Source of the DNA: Salinibacter pepae | GTDB taxonomy: Bacteria > Bacteroidota > Rhodothermia > Rhodothermales > Salinibacteraceae | DNA: 64,000 bases | Assembly: GCF_947077775.1 (NCBI RefSeq) | Contig: NZ_CAMTTE010000001.1 | Location: forward strand, 3,438,501-3,502,500 | Reading direction: 5' to 3' | Shown here: in pieces, positions 37,314-46,337 of the stretch | How the letters are laid out: every line of letters begins with the position of its first letter | How positions within the stretch are numbered: position 1 is the stretch's first letter | Position numbers and translations under genes: made by a program | Notes under the pieces: model-generated | The model's database searches: none | Told to the model about the DNA's origin: nothing | What the model saw: only the letters and a program-made list of their open reading frames with translations

Positions 37314-38663
37314 ATGGAATTCCGTCCCCCCGAATCCTTCAGAACCCGCCCGACTCGTCCCGTGGCTCAAGACCCCCCGGAATTTATTTCGGCATCCCTG
37401 GACGCAGGAGACGAACAGAACGGTCGCTCGGGAACCGATTCCCGCCCTGCCCTTCCGGATGTCTGTGAGCAAATCATCACCTCCATCCCGGAGTCGCACC
37501 GGGGGCAACGGCGGCTCCGCTACCTGGCGGAGCAGACGGCCAAGCTCTCGCCCAAACGCGAACGGGCCCTCCGAGACCACGTCAACCAGTTCGTCCGGCG
37601 GACGCTGGAGCTGGACGCTAGCGACATGGACCTCGGGGGGCGGGCCTGTGACGGCAACGTGTGGTACCGGGTCGACGGGGAGAAGCGACGCGAGGACGAG
37701 TTCGGGGCGTACGACCCGCTAGAAACCGACATTCTCGTTCTCAACCTCCTCAACGAGCAGCAGACCCAGCAGCTTCTGGAAGCGGGGGCGACGGACTTTT
37801 CGTACCGGCTGGAGGACGTCACGGGCGAGGACGGCCGGCCGCGTCGGTTCCGGGCCACGGCGTACTCGGACTACGACCACGCGGCCCTCAACATGCGCGC
37901 CATCACCGACGAGGTGTTTGCGCTAGAGGACCTGGGCTTCCACGAGAAGATTCAGCAGGGCATGATGTTTCGGCACGTCCGGGACGGGCTGACCCTGATT
38001 ACGGGCGTCACGGGGTCGGGGAAAAGCACCACGCTCGACGCCATCATCGACGCGAACAACGAGGACTTCCCGGGCCACGTCGTCGTGATCGCCCAGCCGG
38101 TGGAGTACATGCACAAGCCGAAGCAGTGCATCGTGCGCCACCGCGAGGTGGGCAAGGACGTGGCGACCTTCAAGACCGGCATCACGCAGGCCCTGCGTCA
38201 GGACCCCGACATTGTGGTGATTGGGGAGATGCGGGACCCGGCGACGATCCAGGCCGCCCTTGAAATCACCGACTCGGGCCACAAGGTCTTCTCCACGCTC
38301 CACACCTCGTCGGCCATGGAGACCATCGACCGCATCGTGGCGGAGGTGCCCCCCGAGGAGCAGCAGCGCGTGCGGCACCGCCTCGCCGACGTGCTGCGGT
38401 GCGTCATCTCGCAGCAGCTGCTCCCCAAGGTTGGCGGCGGCCGCCAGATGGCGAAAGAGGTGCTCTGGGTGGACTCCTCCGCCCGCGCAGCGATCAAGAA
38501 TGACAACGTGGGCGAGGTCTACCAGATGATGTGGGAGGGCGGGAACCAGGGGCAAACCACCCTGGAGCAGGACCTGTACCGCCTCGTCCGGAAGAAAAAA
38601 ATCAAGCCCGAGCACGCGATGGACTACGCGAACAACAAGAAGCGCCTCCGTCGCCTGTTTTAG
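37314..38663 (+). CDS. pilT: PilT-like retraction ATPase
   Basis: 449 aa from ATG 37314; the frame is open further upstream but without family similarity. Walker A GVTGSGKSTTL at 231-241 (Lys237), the Asp-box region VVIAQPVEYM, Walker B IVVIGEMRDPATI and the His box VFSTLHTSSAMETIDRIV are all present. The zinc-binding Cys pairs of extension ATPases are missing, as in PilT/PilU. Residues before about 130 are an added acidic N-terminal part, and the C-terminus is Lys/Arg-rich. A retraction ATPase argues that the system is a dynamic type IV pilus rather than a type II secretion system. It starts a second unit with the PilMN, PilOP and PilQ genes. Confidence 0.92.
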   Translation: MEFRPPESFRTRPTRPVAQDPPEFISASLDAGDEQNGRSGTDSRPALPDVCEQIITSIPESHRGQRRLRYLAEQTAKLSPKRERALRDHVNQFVRRTLELDASDMDLGGRACDGNVWYRVDGEKRREDEFGAYDPLETDILVLNLLNEQQTQQLLEAGATDFSYRLEDVTGEDGRPRRFRATAYSDYDHAALNMRAITDEVFALEDLGFHEKIQQGMMFRHVRDGLTLITGVTGSGKSTTLDAIIDANNEDFPGHVVVIAQPVEYMHKPKQCIVRHREVGKDVATFKTGITQALRQDPDIVVIGEMRDPATIQAALEITDSGHKVFSTLHTSSAMETIDRIVAEVPPEEQQRVRHRLADVLRCVISQQLLPKVGGGRQMAKEVLWVDSSARAAIKNDNVGEVYQMMWEGGNQGQTTLEQDLYRLVRKKKIKPEHAMDYANNKKRLRRLF

Positions 38664-38729
38664 AGCCGCAGGCCCTGAGCCCCCTCAAGGGACTTCTTCT
38701 TCCTCCGAACTGGTGATTTTTCCGAGCCG

Positions 38730-40937
38730 ATGAGCGCACACGCCCTTGGCATCATGGTGTCGGCGGACGCCCTTCATGCCGTCCTCCTGGAGCGCACGGA
38801 CGAGGAGACGAGCGTCCAGTTCCGGTGGTCGTCGGGCTCGTCGGGCGCACGCGGGGGGGACCTCCCCTTCGAGGAGCCCGGTGACATGACGCCCGACGTG
38901 GAGGAGGAGTCCGACGACGTTACCATTCAATTTGGCGATGACGAAGGGAGTGGCGGCGAGATGTTCATGGGGTCGGAATTTGACGACATCGACGGGGGCA
39001 GTGAGGCCCTTGGGGGGGACGAGGGGGGCGAGGCGTGGAACTTTCAGGTGGAGATCGACACCCTGCTCGACGAATGTGCCGAGCGGGGGTACGAAGACCC
39101 TGAGATCGCCTTTTGCAGCTCCACGTCTCAGATCGACGACGTGGAACTCCGGCTCCCGCCGGACGAGACCGACGCGGAGGAGGCCGAGGAGACCGAGCAC
39201 GGCCTTCCCCTCCCGGCCTCCCGCTCCACGCTCCTGGACATGCTGGCGGAGCAGTACGAGGGGGAGGCAGACGGCGAGCGCGTGGGCTTCGTGCCGATGC
39301 ACCGCACGGGCGACGGATACCAGCGCGTCCTGGCCCTTATCGCGCGGCCGGGCGGTCCGGTCCTGTCGACCCTCGATTCGATGCAGGACCAGACCCTGTC
39401 CCGCGCCCCGCAGACGCGTCTGCTGGACGCCGAGGTGTCCCTCTACCTCGGGCTGGCCCGCTCGGTGCTCCAGCTGCCGCCCGGCACGCCCGAAAAGACC
39501 ATCTTCGTGCGGTCCGGCACCGACGACACGCTCGTTCTCTTCATTGAGGGCAACACGCTGCGCCAGTCGGAGCACCTCCCCGAGCTCACGGCCGAGGACT
39601 CCGCCGAGACCATCTGCAGCCGCGTGCTTCTGCTGCAGGACGAGTACGGAATGGGGCAGGTGCAGCACCTTATGCTCGTCGCGGAGGAGGACGAGGAGGT
39701 GCTCGCCAGCGCGTTCAAGTCGTACTTCTCCACGGCGGAGCTCCACGTGCTCCGGTCGCACCTGCCCGGTGGGGACGACACCGACGCCGAGGCGTACGTG
39801 GGGGCCACCGGCGCGGCGCTTCGGCTGCTCGACGACGCCGCGTTTGCGCCGCATTTTCAGCCGGTCAACCTGCTCGCAAAGGAGTACGTCCCGAGCCGCC
39901 TGCGGCTCCCGGTGGGGTGGCCCGTGCCTGCAATGCTGACGCTCCTCGCCATCGCGACGCTCGGGTTCGTGTGGCTCTACTTCGTGAACGCGAGCACCAT
40001 CAGCGAGAAGCGCACGAAGCTTCGGGCCCTCGGGCAGAAGGTGAACCAGGTGGACCAGGAGGCGCTCCGGCGACGCATCGACAGCATGAAGGCCATGACG
40101 ACCGAATACGCCGCGGCGAACAAAACGATTGGCGGCCTCCTGCGGGGGAGCAACAAGTGGAGCCGCGGGCTCGCCACCGTTACGGGGCAGATGAATGACC
40201 TCCGCGGCCTCACCATCAACCAGTGGAGCCCGCAGTCCGGAACGGAAGTGACGATCCTTGGGCGGTCCAACGACCGGTCGAAGGTGGTCGAGCTGGCACA
40301 GCGAATGGACGGCCGCATCCTGGGGCTCACCTTTACGGAAACGCGGGACGTGTCGCTGTACGACTTTGAGCTCACGGTCCCCCTGGATACGACCAAGCCG
40401 GAGGCCATCGAGTACTGGCGGGAGCAGCGGGGCGAGCAGCTGGCCGCTGGAGAGGAGGGGGTGGAGATGGGGCCGGACGCCCCCGCGCCGGACTCATCCA
40501 CAACGGCCGGGCCGTCCCCCATGGCCCAGGCGAGCCCCGGCACGGGCGCGCCCGCCGCCCCGACGGGGGCGGAGTCGACCGGCGATGCGCAGGCCCGCCG
40601 CGATACACTCGACGCGTCGTCGGTCTGGACGGTCGTGGTGGCCTCGGTGCTCGAAAGCGCGGCGGCCCAGGAGGCGGCGCGGCGGTTTCGGAAGCAGCTC
40701 GATGGGGACTCCCACCCGGTGCAGGTGCAACAAAGCTCAGAAAATGGACGGTACCGGGTCGGCGTTGGCCGGTTCGTCTCGGTCCAGAATGCCCTCGCAA
40801 TGCTACAGGACATGAGCGGCACCCTCCCGGAGGGGGCGTGGCTGCTCAAAATGACGGGGGAGGACGCCGATCCCGCTTCCGCCGAGGCCGCCGCGTCGAC
40901 CTCGTCCGACCAACCGGACGCGGAACGCTCCGTCTGA
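38730..40937 (+). CDS. PilM-PilN-SPOR fusion protein
   Basis: 735 aa, apparently three modules. Residues 1 to about 390 look like a degenerate PilM/GspL-type actin-like cytoplasmic domain (MSAHALGIMVSADALHAVLL start, ARSVLQLPPGTPEKTIFVRS, and AYVGATGAALRLL as in PilM) with long acidic insertions. One membrane helix (about 399-421) and a PilN-like coiled-coil plus ferredoxin-like region (RTKLRALGQKVNQVDQEAL; LTINQWSPQSGTEVTILGRS) follow. After a Pro/Ala/Ser linker, residues about 631-709 form a SPOR-like domain (WTVVVASVLESAAAQEAARR, YRVGVGRFVSVQNALAML). PilM and PilN are normally separate proteins; SPOR domains bind denuded peptidoglycan. The gene lies 66 nt after pilT, and an 83-C tract starts 3 nt after the stop. 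Confidence 0.8.
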   Translation: MSAHALGIMVSADALHAVLLERTDEETSVQFRWSSGSSGARGGDLPFEEPGDMTPDVEEESDDVTIQFGDDEGSGGEMFMGSEFDDIDGGSEALGGDEGGEAWNFQVEIDTLLDECAERGYEDPEIAFCSSTSQIDDVELRLPPDETDAEEAEETEHGLPLPASRSTLLDMLAEQYEGEADGERVGFVPMHRTGDGYQRVLALIARPGGPVLSTLDSMQDQTLSRAPQTRLLDAEVSLYLGLARSVLQLPPGTPEKTIFVRSGTDDTLVLFIEGNTLRQSEHLPELTAEDSAETICSRVLLLQDEYGMGQVQHLMLVAEEDEEVLASAFKSYFSTAELHVLRSHLPGGDDTDAEAYVGATGAALRLLDDAAFAPHFQPVNLLAKEYVPSRLRLPVGWPVPAMLTLLAIATLGFVWLYFVNASTISEKRTKLRALGQKVNQVDQEALRRRIDSMKAMTTEYAAANKTIGGLLRGSNKWSRGLATVTGQMNDLRGLTINQWSPQSGTEVTILGRSNDRSKVVELAQRMDGRILGLTFTETRDVSLYDFELTVPLDTTKPEAIEYWREQRGEQLAAGEEGVEMGPDAPAPDSSTTAGPSPMAQASPGTGAPAAPTGAESTGDAQARRDTLDASSVWTVVVASVLESAAAQEAARRFRKQLDGDSHPVQVQQSSENGRYRVGVGRFVSVQNALAMLQDMSGTLPEGAWLLKMTGEDADPASAEAAASTSSDQPDAERSV

Positions 40938-40938
40938 C

Positions 40939-41024
<86 letters not shown>

Positions 41025-41061
41025 ACCGCACGCATTCTCTCTTTGCTCACGTGGACGACGC

Positions 41062-42054
41062 ATGTTCTGGCCCGACTCCAATCAGATTTTGCTCCTCACC
41101 TGCCTGGTCCTCGTGTGCGGGGCGGGCACGTACCTCACGTATTTTCACCAGCAGGACACGATTGCGTCGCTGGAGCAAAAGATTGAGGCGAAGAAGCAGG
41201 ATCAGGAAGAAATTCGGTCGCTCCGGGCGGATCGGGCCAATGCCGAATCGCGCCTCCGAACGGTTCGCCGCCGGTGGCGAACCCGATACAAGGTGGTGCC
41301 CGCGACCCTCTCGTCCCCGGACATCGTATCCTACCTCACCGAGCTGACGGAGACGGGGTTTCAGCAGTTCGACGTCACCTCGGCCGGACCGGAAGCGCGG
41401 GACGGGTACAGCGTCCACACCTTCGACGCGACGGGCAAGGCCTACTTTACGAATCTCTACCGGTTTGTCTGGACGATCGAAAACAACCGGCCGTTCTACC
41501 GCATCCGCGGCTTGAGTCTAAGCTACCTCGAAGAACGCGAGACCGACGAGGAGAGTGGACGCACGACGATGGACGTTCTCGTCTCGTTCGACATGGAGGT
41601 GGAAGCCATCTACGGCGCCGCTACGGATCTGCCCGCCCCCACATCTCCCGCCGACGGAGAAGGGACCGAACGGCTGCCCGTGGCGACACTGGAGGCCAGC
41701 CCGCCCCTTCCGTCCTCGGTCGTGCCCACCCCCGCGCCCGAAATCAATCCGTTCTACCCCCTCGTCTTCGAAAAGGTGCCGCCCAACCAGTACGATCGCC
41801 TGAACGTCGAGTCCGCACAGCTGCTCTCCATCGTGGACGGGAAGGCCGTCTTCCAGACCGATGAGGGGCTTCAGCAGGTTGGGGAGGGCGACCGGGTGTA
41901 CCTCGGGCGCATCGAAGAGGTAAGCCCGTCGGAGGGCCGGGTCGTCGCGCGGTTGAACCGAGGCGGGATCGTCGACCGCGTGGAGCGGACGCTGGGCACC
42001 GAGAGTCCCCTCCGGGTCCGCGGCACAGACGCTGCGCCTTCCACGAGCCCGTAG
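41062..42054 (+). CDS. PilO-PilP-like fusion protein
   Basis: 330 aa. A short cytoplasmic start, a membrane helix at about 8-27 (QILLLTCLVLVCGAG) and a coiled coil (IASLEQKIEAKKQDQEEIRS) precede a PilO-like periplasmic ferredoxin fold to about 190 (DIVSYLTELTETGFQQFDV). After a Pro-rich linker the last 95 or so residues resemble the PilP/GspC homology region (LLSIVDGKAVFQTDEG, VYLGRIEEVSPSEGRVVARL). PilO and PilP are normally separate; PilP normally is a lipoprotein that docks on the PilQ secretin. The fusion would link the inner-membrane alignment complex directly to the secretin. The start lies 38 nt after the poly-C tract. Confidence 0.78.
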   Translation: MFWPDSNQILLLTCLVLVCGAGTYLTYFHQQDTIASLEQKIEAKKQDQEEIRSLRADRANAESRLRTVRRRWRTRYKVVPATLSSPDIVSYLTELTETGFQQFDVTSAGPEARDGYSVHTFDATGKAYFTNLYRFVWTIENNRPFYRIRGLSLSYLEERETDEESGRTTMDVLVSFDMEVEAIYGAATDLPAPTSPADGEGTERLPVATLEASPPLPSSVVPTPAPEINPFYPLVFEKVPPNQYDRLNVESAQLLSIVDGKAVFQTDEGLQQVGEGDRVYLGRIEEVSPSEGRVVARLNRGGIVDRVERTLGTESPLRVRGTDAAPSTSP

Positions 42055-42172
42055 GAACGGTCCTTGCGTCCATTCCCGGTAGCATGTCGCTTCATCGTCC
42101 GATACGCCGCACAGTACGGCACGACCGGCACGTCTCCCATTTTCTCTCTCGCACCGCCGACGTTTTGCCTTC

Positions 42173-43592
42173 ATGACTTGCTCTTCTCGCCTCCGGTACG
42201 TGCTGTCGGTCCTCGTCGTTGTGGTGTGGGGGGAGGACTGGGCCTGCCGGCCGAGGCCCAGGAACGACCGGAGCGTCGCAACACCCGCACCAACATTTCC
42301 CCCGAGCTGCTGGTGTCCTTCGGCCAGGAGACCTCGCTGAGCCAGTTCATTGAGATCATCAACCCGATTTTCGAACGGGAGTTGGGCAAGCGGGTCGTCG
42401 ATCCGGAGGACCGGGCGGCGTCGATTGGCGTTTCGATCTCGGGGATGTATTACTTCGATGCCTTCCAGCGGGCCCTGGAGGCCAACGGACTGACGTACCG
42501 AGAAACCGACGATGTCTTCCTGGTGCAGGAGGCCGAGCCGGAGGAGAGGGGCGACCAGACGGAGGCCCCGGCCGAGTCTGGCGGGGAAGGGGAGGGCCGC
42601 CCGCCACCGTAGACACCCGCGAGATCCGGATCAACGCCATTCTCTTCAACCTCAACCTCACAAAGGTCCGCAACCGCGGGCTCCGGTGGGACGAGATCCT
42701 GGGTTCCACGCAGGGCGGCGGACAGGGCGGCGGACAGGGCGGCGGCGTTGGGGGCGGCACTGGAGGGGGCGGGACGGGCGGTGCCGGAGGGACGGGCGGC
42801 CAGAGACAGAACTATGCCATCCAGACGGAGAACTTGTTTGAGAGCGTCGACAACATTCTCCAGGCCCCCGATCAGATCTCTCTTTCTCAGTTCCGCCGGT
42901 TCCTTAATCTCGTGGAGCAGGACAACGTGGGGCGCACCGTCGCAAACCCGCAGGTGACCGTCCAGAGCGGAGAGCAGGGCGAGATTCAGATCGGGCAGGA
43001 CGTGCCGATCCAGACCACCGACTTTGCGGGGAATACCGTCACGGAGTTCTTCTCGACCGGCATCATCATCGACGTCACGCCCACGCTGCTCAGCCAGCCG
43101 GTGGCCGATACCTCCGGGGCGCCCGTGCTGGACTTTATTCACCTGAACGTGGACGTCGAGGATTCGAACAGTCAGCCCTCCGGCTCCGGGCCGATCATCA
43201 ACCGCAACCAGGCCAGCACCCAAATTCTTCTCCTCGACAACGAGGCCACCGCCATCGGGGGGCTCATCTCCACCCAGAAAACCACGAGGCGCAGTGGGAT
43301 CCCCATCTTGAAGGACCTGCCGGGCTGGGTCTTCGGGCTTCGGTACATCTTCGGATCGGAAACCACCAACGTGACGAAGCAGGAGCTTCTCATCGTGCTC
43401 CGGGCCGAGATTGTGGATCCGCTTCGGGCCCGGGCGAAGCAAGAGGGCGATCAGGAGCTCATCGACCAGCGGCGCCGGAACGCACAGAAGGCCCTCCGTC
43501 GGCTCGGCGAACGGTACGCCGAGGACGCGGAGTTTCCGGCTCCCGAAACGGAGGCACAGGGCACAGAGAAGGGATCGAACCCGGAGCGCTAG
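42173..43592 (+). pseudogene. pilQ: PilQ/GspD-family secretin, interrupted by two frameshifts
   Basis: The product would be about 473 aa. It starts at ATG 42173 with a signal peptide (MTCSSRLRYVLSVLVVVVWG). The frame then changes by -1 at a run of six G (42228-42233) to reach LGLPAEAQERPERRN, the expected cleavage site (AEA-QE). The second frame runs through an N-domain (ISPELLVSFGQETSLSQFIE) and stops at 42612. The secretin domain continues in a third frame from about 42590 (TREIRINAILFNLNLTKVR, a Gly-rich loop, VANPQVTVQSGEQGEIQIGQ, GIPILKDLPGWVFGLRYIF, KQELLIVLRAEIV). Both shifts are what loss of one base would cause, each at a G-rich run. It is a short secretin with no AMIN domain. Sequencing error, phase variation or true decay are all possible. 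Confidence 0.82.
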
Positions 43593-43711
43593 TCGGAGGC
43601 CTCCGCCTGTTTGCGGGGCGCGCCGCCCCCGAGCGGCAAGCGGAACACCCCTTGGGGTGGTTGATACGGAGGGGCACGCCGTTGCGAAACGTACGCCTTC
43701 CGATCCGCCGC

Positions 43712-44512
43712 ATGGTTCCCGTCTGGCTCACCGACACCGTCACGAGCGACCTGAACCGGGCCCTCCACTACACCCAGCTTTGGGGCCTGCACGGCATGGA
43801 GCTGCGGACCGTAGGGGGGCCCGACGACCGAATTCCGTTCGTCAACGAAAAGCAGATCCGGGAGCAACTGGAGGGCACCGATCTTCTGCTGTCGAGCGTG
43901 GTGCCGAGCATGTTTGAGGGGCCGGTGAGTGACCGGGCGGCCTGGATGAATGATCTCCTGCAGTTTGAGGACACCCTCGAGCTGTGCCGTCGGGTGGGGT
44001 GTCCGCGCGTCACGATTAGCCCGTTCGCCGCGGAGCCGGGGGCGTCCCTGGAGCCGATGGCGGAGGCCCTGCAGCAGGCCGGGGAGAAGGCCGCCGAGTA
44101 CGACTTTCTGGTCGCGGTGCGGAATGGTCCCGAGACCGCGTGCCCGACCGGGCAGGCCCTCGCCGATTTGTTGTCCCGCGTGGACGCGCCGAATGTCCGG
44201 GCGGCGTGGAACCCGGTCGGGGCGCTGCGGGCGGGGGAGGACCCGGCCACGGGGCTCACGGCCCTCGCGGGGCTCGTCACGCTCGTCCGGTGCAGCGACG
44301 GGCGCGTGGAGGGCGGGCGGTGGGTGGATACGCCCCTAGGGGATGGGGCGGTGGGCTGGGCCGAGCAGCTGGAGCAGTTGTCCGCGCAGGGCTTTCAGGG
44401 ACCGATCAGCCTAGAAATGTTTCTGGAGCCCCGCCCGAAGCACGGCCTGCGGTCGGCCACCACCCTCATTCGAATGATCCGGACGGTCCGGGCCGCGGCC
44501 CCTTCGGACTGA
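43712..44512 (+). CDS. TIM-barrel sugar isomerase/epimerase-like protein
   Basis: 266 aa from ATG 43712; the upstream part of the frame lacks family character. The pattern of alternating strands and helices (MVPVWLTDTVTSDLNRALHY; GLHGMELRTVGG; LLLSSVVPSMF; CRRVGCPRVTISPF; NVRAAWNPVGALRAG; GPISLEMFLEP) resembles the xylose-isomerase-like AP2EC fold. The C-terminal Glu in ISLEMF is the usual last metal ligand, but some of the other metal-site residues are unclear (SPF and NP where E and D/H are common). It may be inactive or use another chemistry. It lies 119 nt after pilQ and is unlikely to belong to the pilus. Confidence 0.7.
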   Translation: MVPVWLTDTVTSDLNRALHYTQLWGLHGMELRTVGGPDDRIPFVNEKQIREQLEGTDLLLSSVVPSMFEGPVSDRAAWMNDLLQFEDTLELCRRVGCPRVTISPFAAEPGASLEPMAEALQQAGEKAAEYDFLVAVRNGPETACPTGQALADLLSRVDAPNVRAAWNPVGALRAGEDPATGLTALAGLVTLVRCSDGRVEGGRWVDTPLGDGAVGWAEQLEQLSAQGFQGPISLEMFLEPRPKHGLRSATTLIRMIRTVRAAAPSD

Positions 44513-44617
44513 GGGCAACGGGCGACCGGTGGAGAAACTCGTGTTGATCGCCTGTCGTTTCGGCCCTGTTGGTCTGCTGCCTTTCCGCTTCTTAATCGTC
44601 CAAGTCCCTGTGTTCAG

Positions 44618-44905
44618 ATGTCTGTAACCCGCGACGATGTTCGGCACGTTGCACAGCTTGCCCGGCTCAATTTTTCGGAGGAGGAAGAGGCCCGGATGGC
44701 GGAAGAGCTGAGCGAGATTCTCGGGTACGTGGAGAAACTCGATGAGCTCGACACCGCCGGGGTGCCGCCCATGTCCCACGTCCTGGACGTCACCAACGTC
44801 TTTCGGAGCGACGAGATTGAGGAGCGGATTGATCGGGGGCAGGCCCTGGAGCCGGCTCCGGACGCCGACAACGAACACTTCCTCGTTCCACAGGTGGTCG
44901 AGTAG
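44618..44905 (+). CDS. gatC: Asp-tRNA(Asn)/Glu-tRNA(Gln) amidotransferase subunit C
   Basis: 95 aa, the normal GatC length. The motif VTRDDVRHVAQLARLNFSEE opens the protein, FSEILGYVEKLDELDT-like spacing follows (LSEILGYVEKLDELDTAGV), then the conserved PMSHVLDVTNVFRSDE and a C-terminal HFLVPQVVE. GatC stabilises GatA in GatCAB, which converts misacylated Glu-tRNA(Gln) and Asp-tRNA(Asn) by transamidation. gatA and gatB are not in the window. Confidence 0.97.
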   Translation: MSVTRDDVRHVAQLARLNFSEEEEARMAEELSEILGYVEKLDELDTAGVPPMSHVLDVTNVFRSDEIEERIDRGQALEPAPDADNEHFLVPQVVE

Positions 44906-44965
44906 CTTCAGTCCGTGCGGCCCACCACAGGGCATCGCCGGGACACTACCGCACCGGCATTTACG

Positions 44966-44975
44966 TGTTGCAACA
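44966..44975. promoter_or_regulatory. MarR operator, site 1
   Basis: The perfect palindrome TGTTGCAACA lies 33 nt before the MarR start at 45009 and recurs twice downstream of that gene. Its position over the promoter suggests autorepression (inference). Confidence 0.7.
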
Positions 44976-45008
44976 TAAAAATTGATGCTCGCAACTGGCT
45001 TCCGCGAC

Positions 45009-45488
45009 ATGGGACACATTCTGCGCGACCACATCAAACAGACCGAGCCGTTCGAAGACGCGGCCCAGGAGGCGATGTTGAACCTCTTCGTGGCCGCGGC
45101 CGAGGTGCGGCGGCGCGTGGAGCAGGTGTGTGAAAAGCACGGTCTCCAGTTCAGCCACCACAACGTGCTCCGGATTCTTCGGGGCGTGCACCCGGAGGGC
45201 CATCCCCGATGCGAAATCATCGAGCGGATGCTCGATCCCTCCCCGGACGTGACGCGTCTCATCGACAAATTGGTGGACCGCGGGCTCGTCCGACGCACCA
45301 CCAGCGACGAAGACCGCCGAATGACCATTCACACGATCACCGTCGACGGACTGGATCTCCTGGAGCGGATGGGCCCTGAAATCCGCGAGGTGCAGCGGTG
45401 GTTCGACGAACGGGTCGCGGATCGGGATCTCCAGCACCTCTCGAGAATCTGCGAAGGGATCTACACCGGCTTTCAGGACGACGGCTAA
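45009..45488 (+). CDS. MarR-family transcriptional regulator
   Basis: 159 aa from ATG 45009 (ATG 44985 is an alternative). A dimerisation helix region (QEAMLNLFVAAAEVRRRVEQ) and winged helix-turn-helix follow: FSHHNVLRILRG, CEIIERMLDPSPDVTRLIDK as recognition part, GLVRRTTSDEDRRMTIHTIT as the wing with the family's conserved D-x-R-R. The C-terminal helix completes the dimer interface. The same 10-bp palindrome lies before this gene and twice before the next, so it probably represses both. The ligand is unknown; no conserved single-Cys sensor of the OhrR type is placed near the N-terminus, though one Cys occurs in EQVCEKHG. Confidence 0.92.
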   Translation: MGHILRDHIKQTEPFEDAAQEAMLNLFVAAAEVRRRVEQVCEKHGLQFSHHNVLRILRGVHPEGHPRCEIIERMLDPSPDVTRLIDKLVDRGLVRRTTSDEDRRMTIHTITVDGLDLLERMGPEIREVQRWFDERVADRDLQHLSRICEGIYTGFQDDG

Positions 45489-45502
45489 TCATCGCCCGAA
45501 AC

Positions 45503-45528
45503 ATGTTGCAACGTACAATGTTGCAACA
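45503..45528. promoter_or_regulatory. paired MarR operators, sites 2 and 3
   Basis: Two copies of the GTTGCAAC core (45505-45512 and 45520-45527) sit 15 bp apart centre to centre, 75 nt before the NTF2-like gene. The second is the perfect TGTTGCAACA. The spacing places them 1.5 helical turns apart. Confidence 0.7.
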
Positions 45529-45602
45529 GTGGACTGATCCACAGTGGCCAGTCCGACTCCGCGAGCCTTTCGATTGTACGTGCATTCAACCCCAACCGAC
45601 CC

Positions 45603-45962
45603 ATGAGTGACCTGAACGCCCTCGACCAAGAGCTGAACGAGATGATCCTCCAGGGCGAGATTCTCGAGGCCTTCGACAAGTTTTACGCCGACGACGTCGT
45701 GATGGAAGAAGGAGACGACCGGCGCGTGGGCAAGGAAGAGAACCGAGAATACGAGGAGCAGTTTGTCGGCTCCCTGGAGCAGTTCCACTCCGCGGAGATC
45801 AAGGCCCGTGCCATTGACGAGGAGAACAGCGTCACCTTTTCCGAGTGGCACAACGAAATGACCCTGGAAGGAGTGGGCCGCGTGGACCAGAAGCAGGTGG
45901 CGGTCCGCACCTGGAACGATGACGGCCAGATTACCAACGAGAAGTTCTACCAGATTGGGTAG
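45603..45962 (+). CDS. SnoaL/NTF2-like domain protein
   Basis: 119 aa, acidic. A cone-shaped alpha+beta barrel of the NTF2 superfamily is suggested by the helix ALDQELNEMILQGEILEAFD, then KFYADDVVMEEGDDRRVGKEE (the family's D-D-V-x-x-x-G strand-turn) and paired strands ending DDGQITNEKFYQIG. Members include steroid isomerases, polyketide cyclases and many stress proteins of unknown role. Two operator palindromes upstream tie it to the MarR gene. No catalytic residue pair can be assigned. Confidence 0.85.
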   Translation: MSDLNALDQELNEMILQGEILEAFDKFYADDVVMEEGDDRRVGKEENREYEEQFVGSLEQFHSAEIKARAIDEENSVTFSEWHNEMTLEGVGRVDQKQVAVRTWNDDGQITNEKFYQIG

Positions 45963-45996
45963 TTGACGCGACGGGTCTGACGGAGGGGGCCGGAGT

Positions 45997-46019
45997 GGGC
46001 CGACGGGGACGGTCGGCCC
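45997..46019 (+). terminator. hairpin after the NTF2-like gene
   Basis: An 8-bp perfect stem GGGCCGAC / GTCGGCCC with a 7-nt loop lies 34 nt after the stop codon. The downstream base run is C-rich rather than T-rich, so efficiency is uncertain. Confidence 0.5.
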
Positions 46020-46337
46020 GTCCCCTCTGCCAGGCGCTCCCGAAGATGGTTGTGCGTCCCCCCCGCTTCCGGCCAGACAGCCCTACGACGCCCTCCACAC
46101 GCCGCCCTGCCGGAGTCCGCCTCGGCCCCATCGTCCGTGGGTCTGAAGCGAACAATAGCGCCGGCCTTGACGGCACGTCCCGACGCGGACCCGAATGCGG
46201 AATGTTGGCGACGATGCCTCGGAGGGGGCGTGCTCGTTCTGGGTCCCGCAACGCCTGCGTCCGCACCGACTTCGGTCGGCAGATGCAGGCGATCATATTT
46301 CCTATGTAAACACGCAGAAATACGTTTATTCGAGAGC

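Noticed and set aside
45995-46309. Small open frames after the NTF2-like gene
   Set aside because: Arg/Pro-rich, overlapping each other in several frames, and starting inside a terminator-like hairpin.
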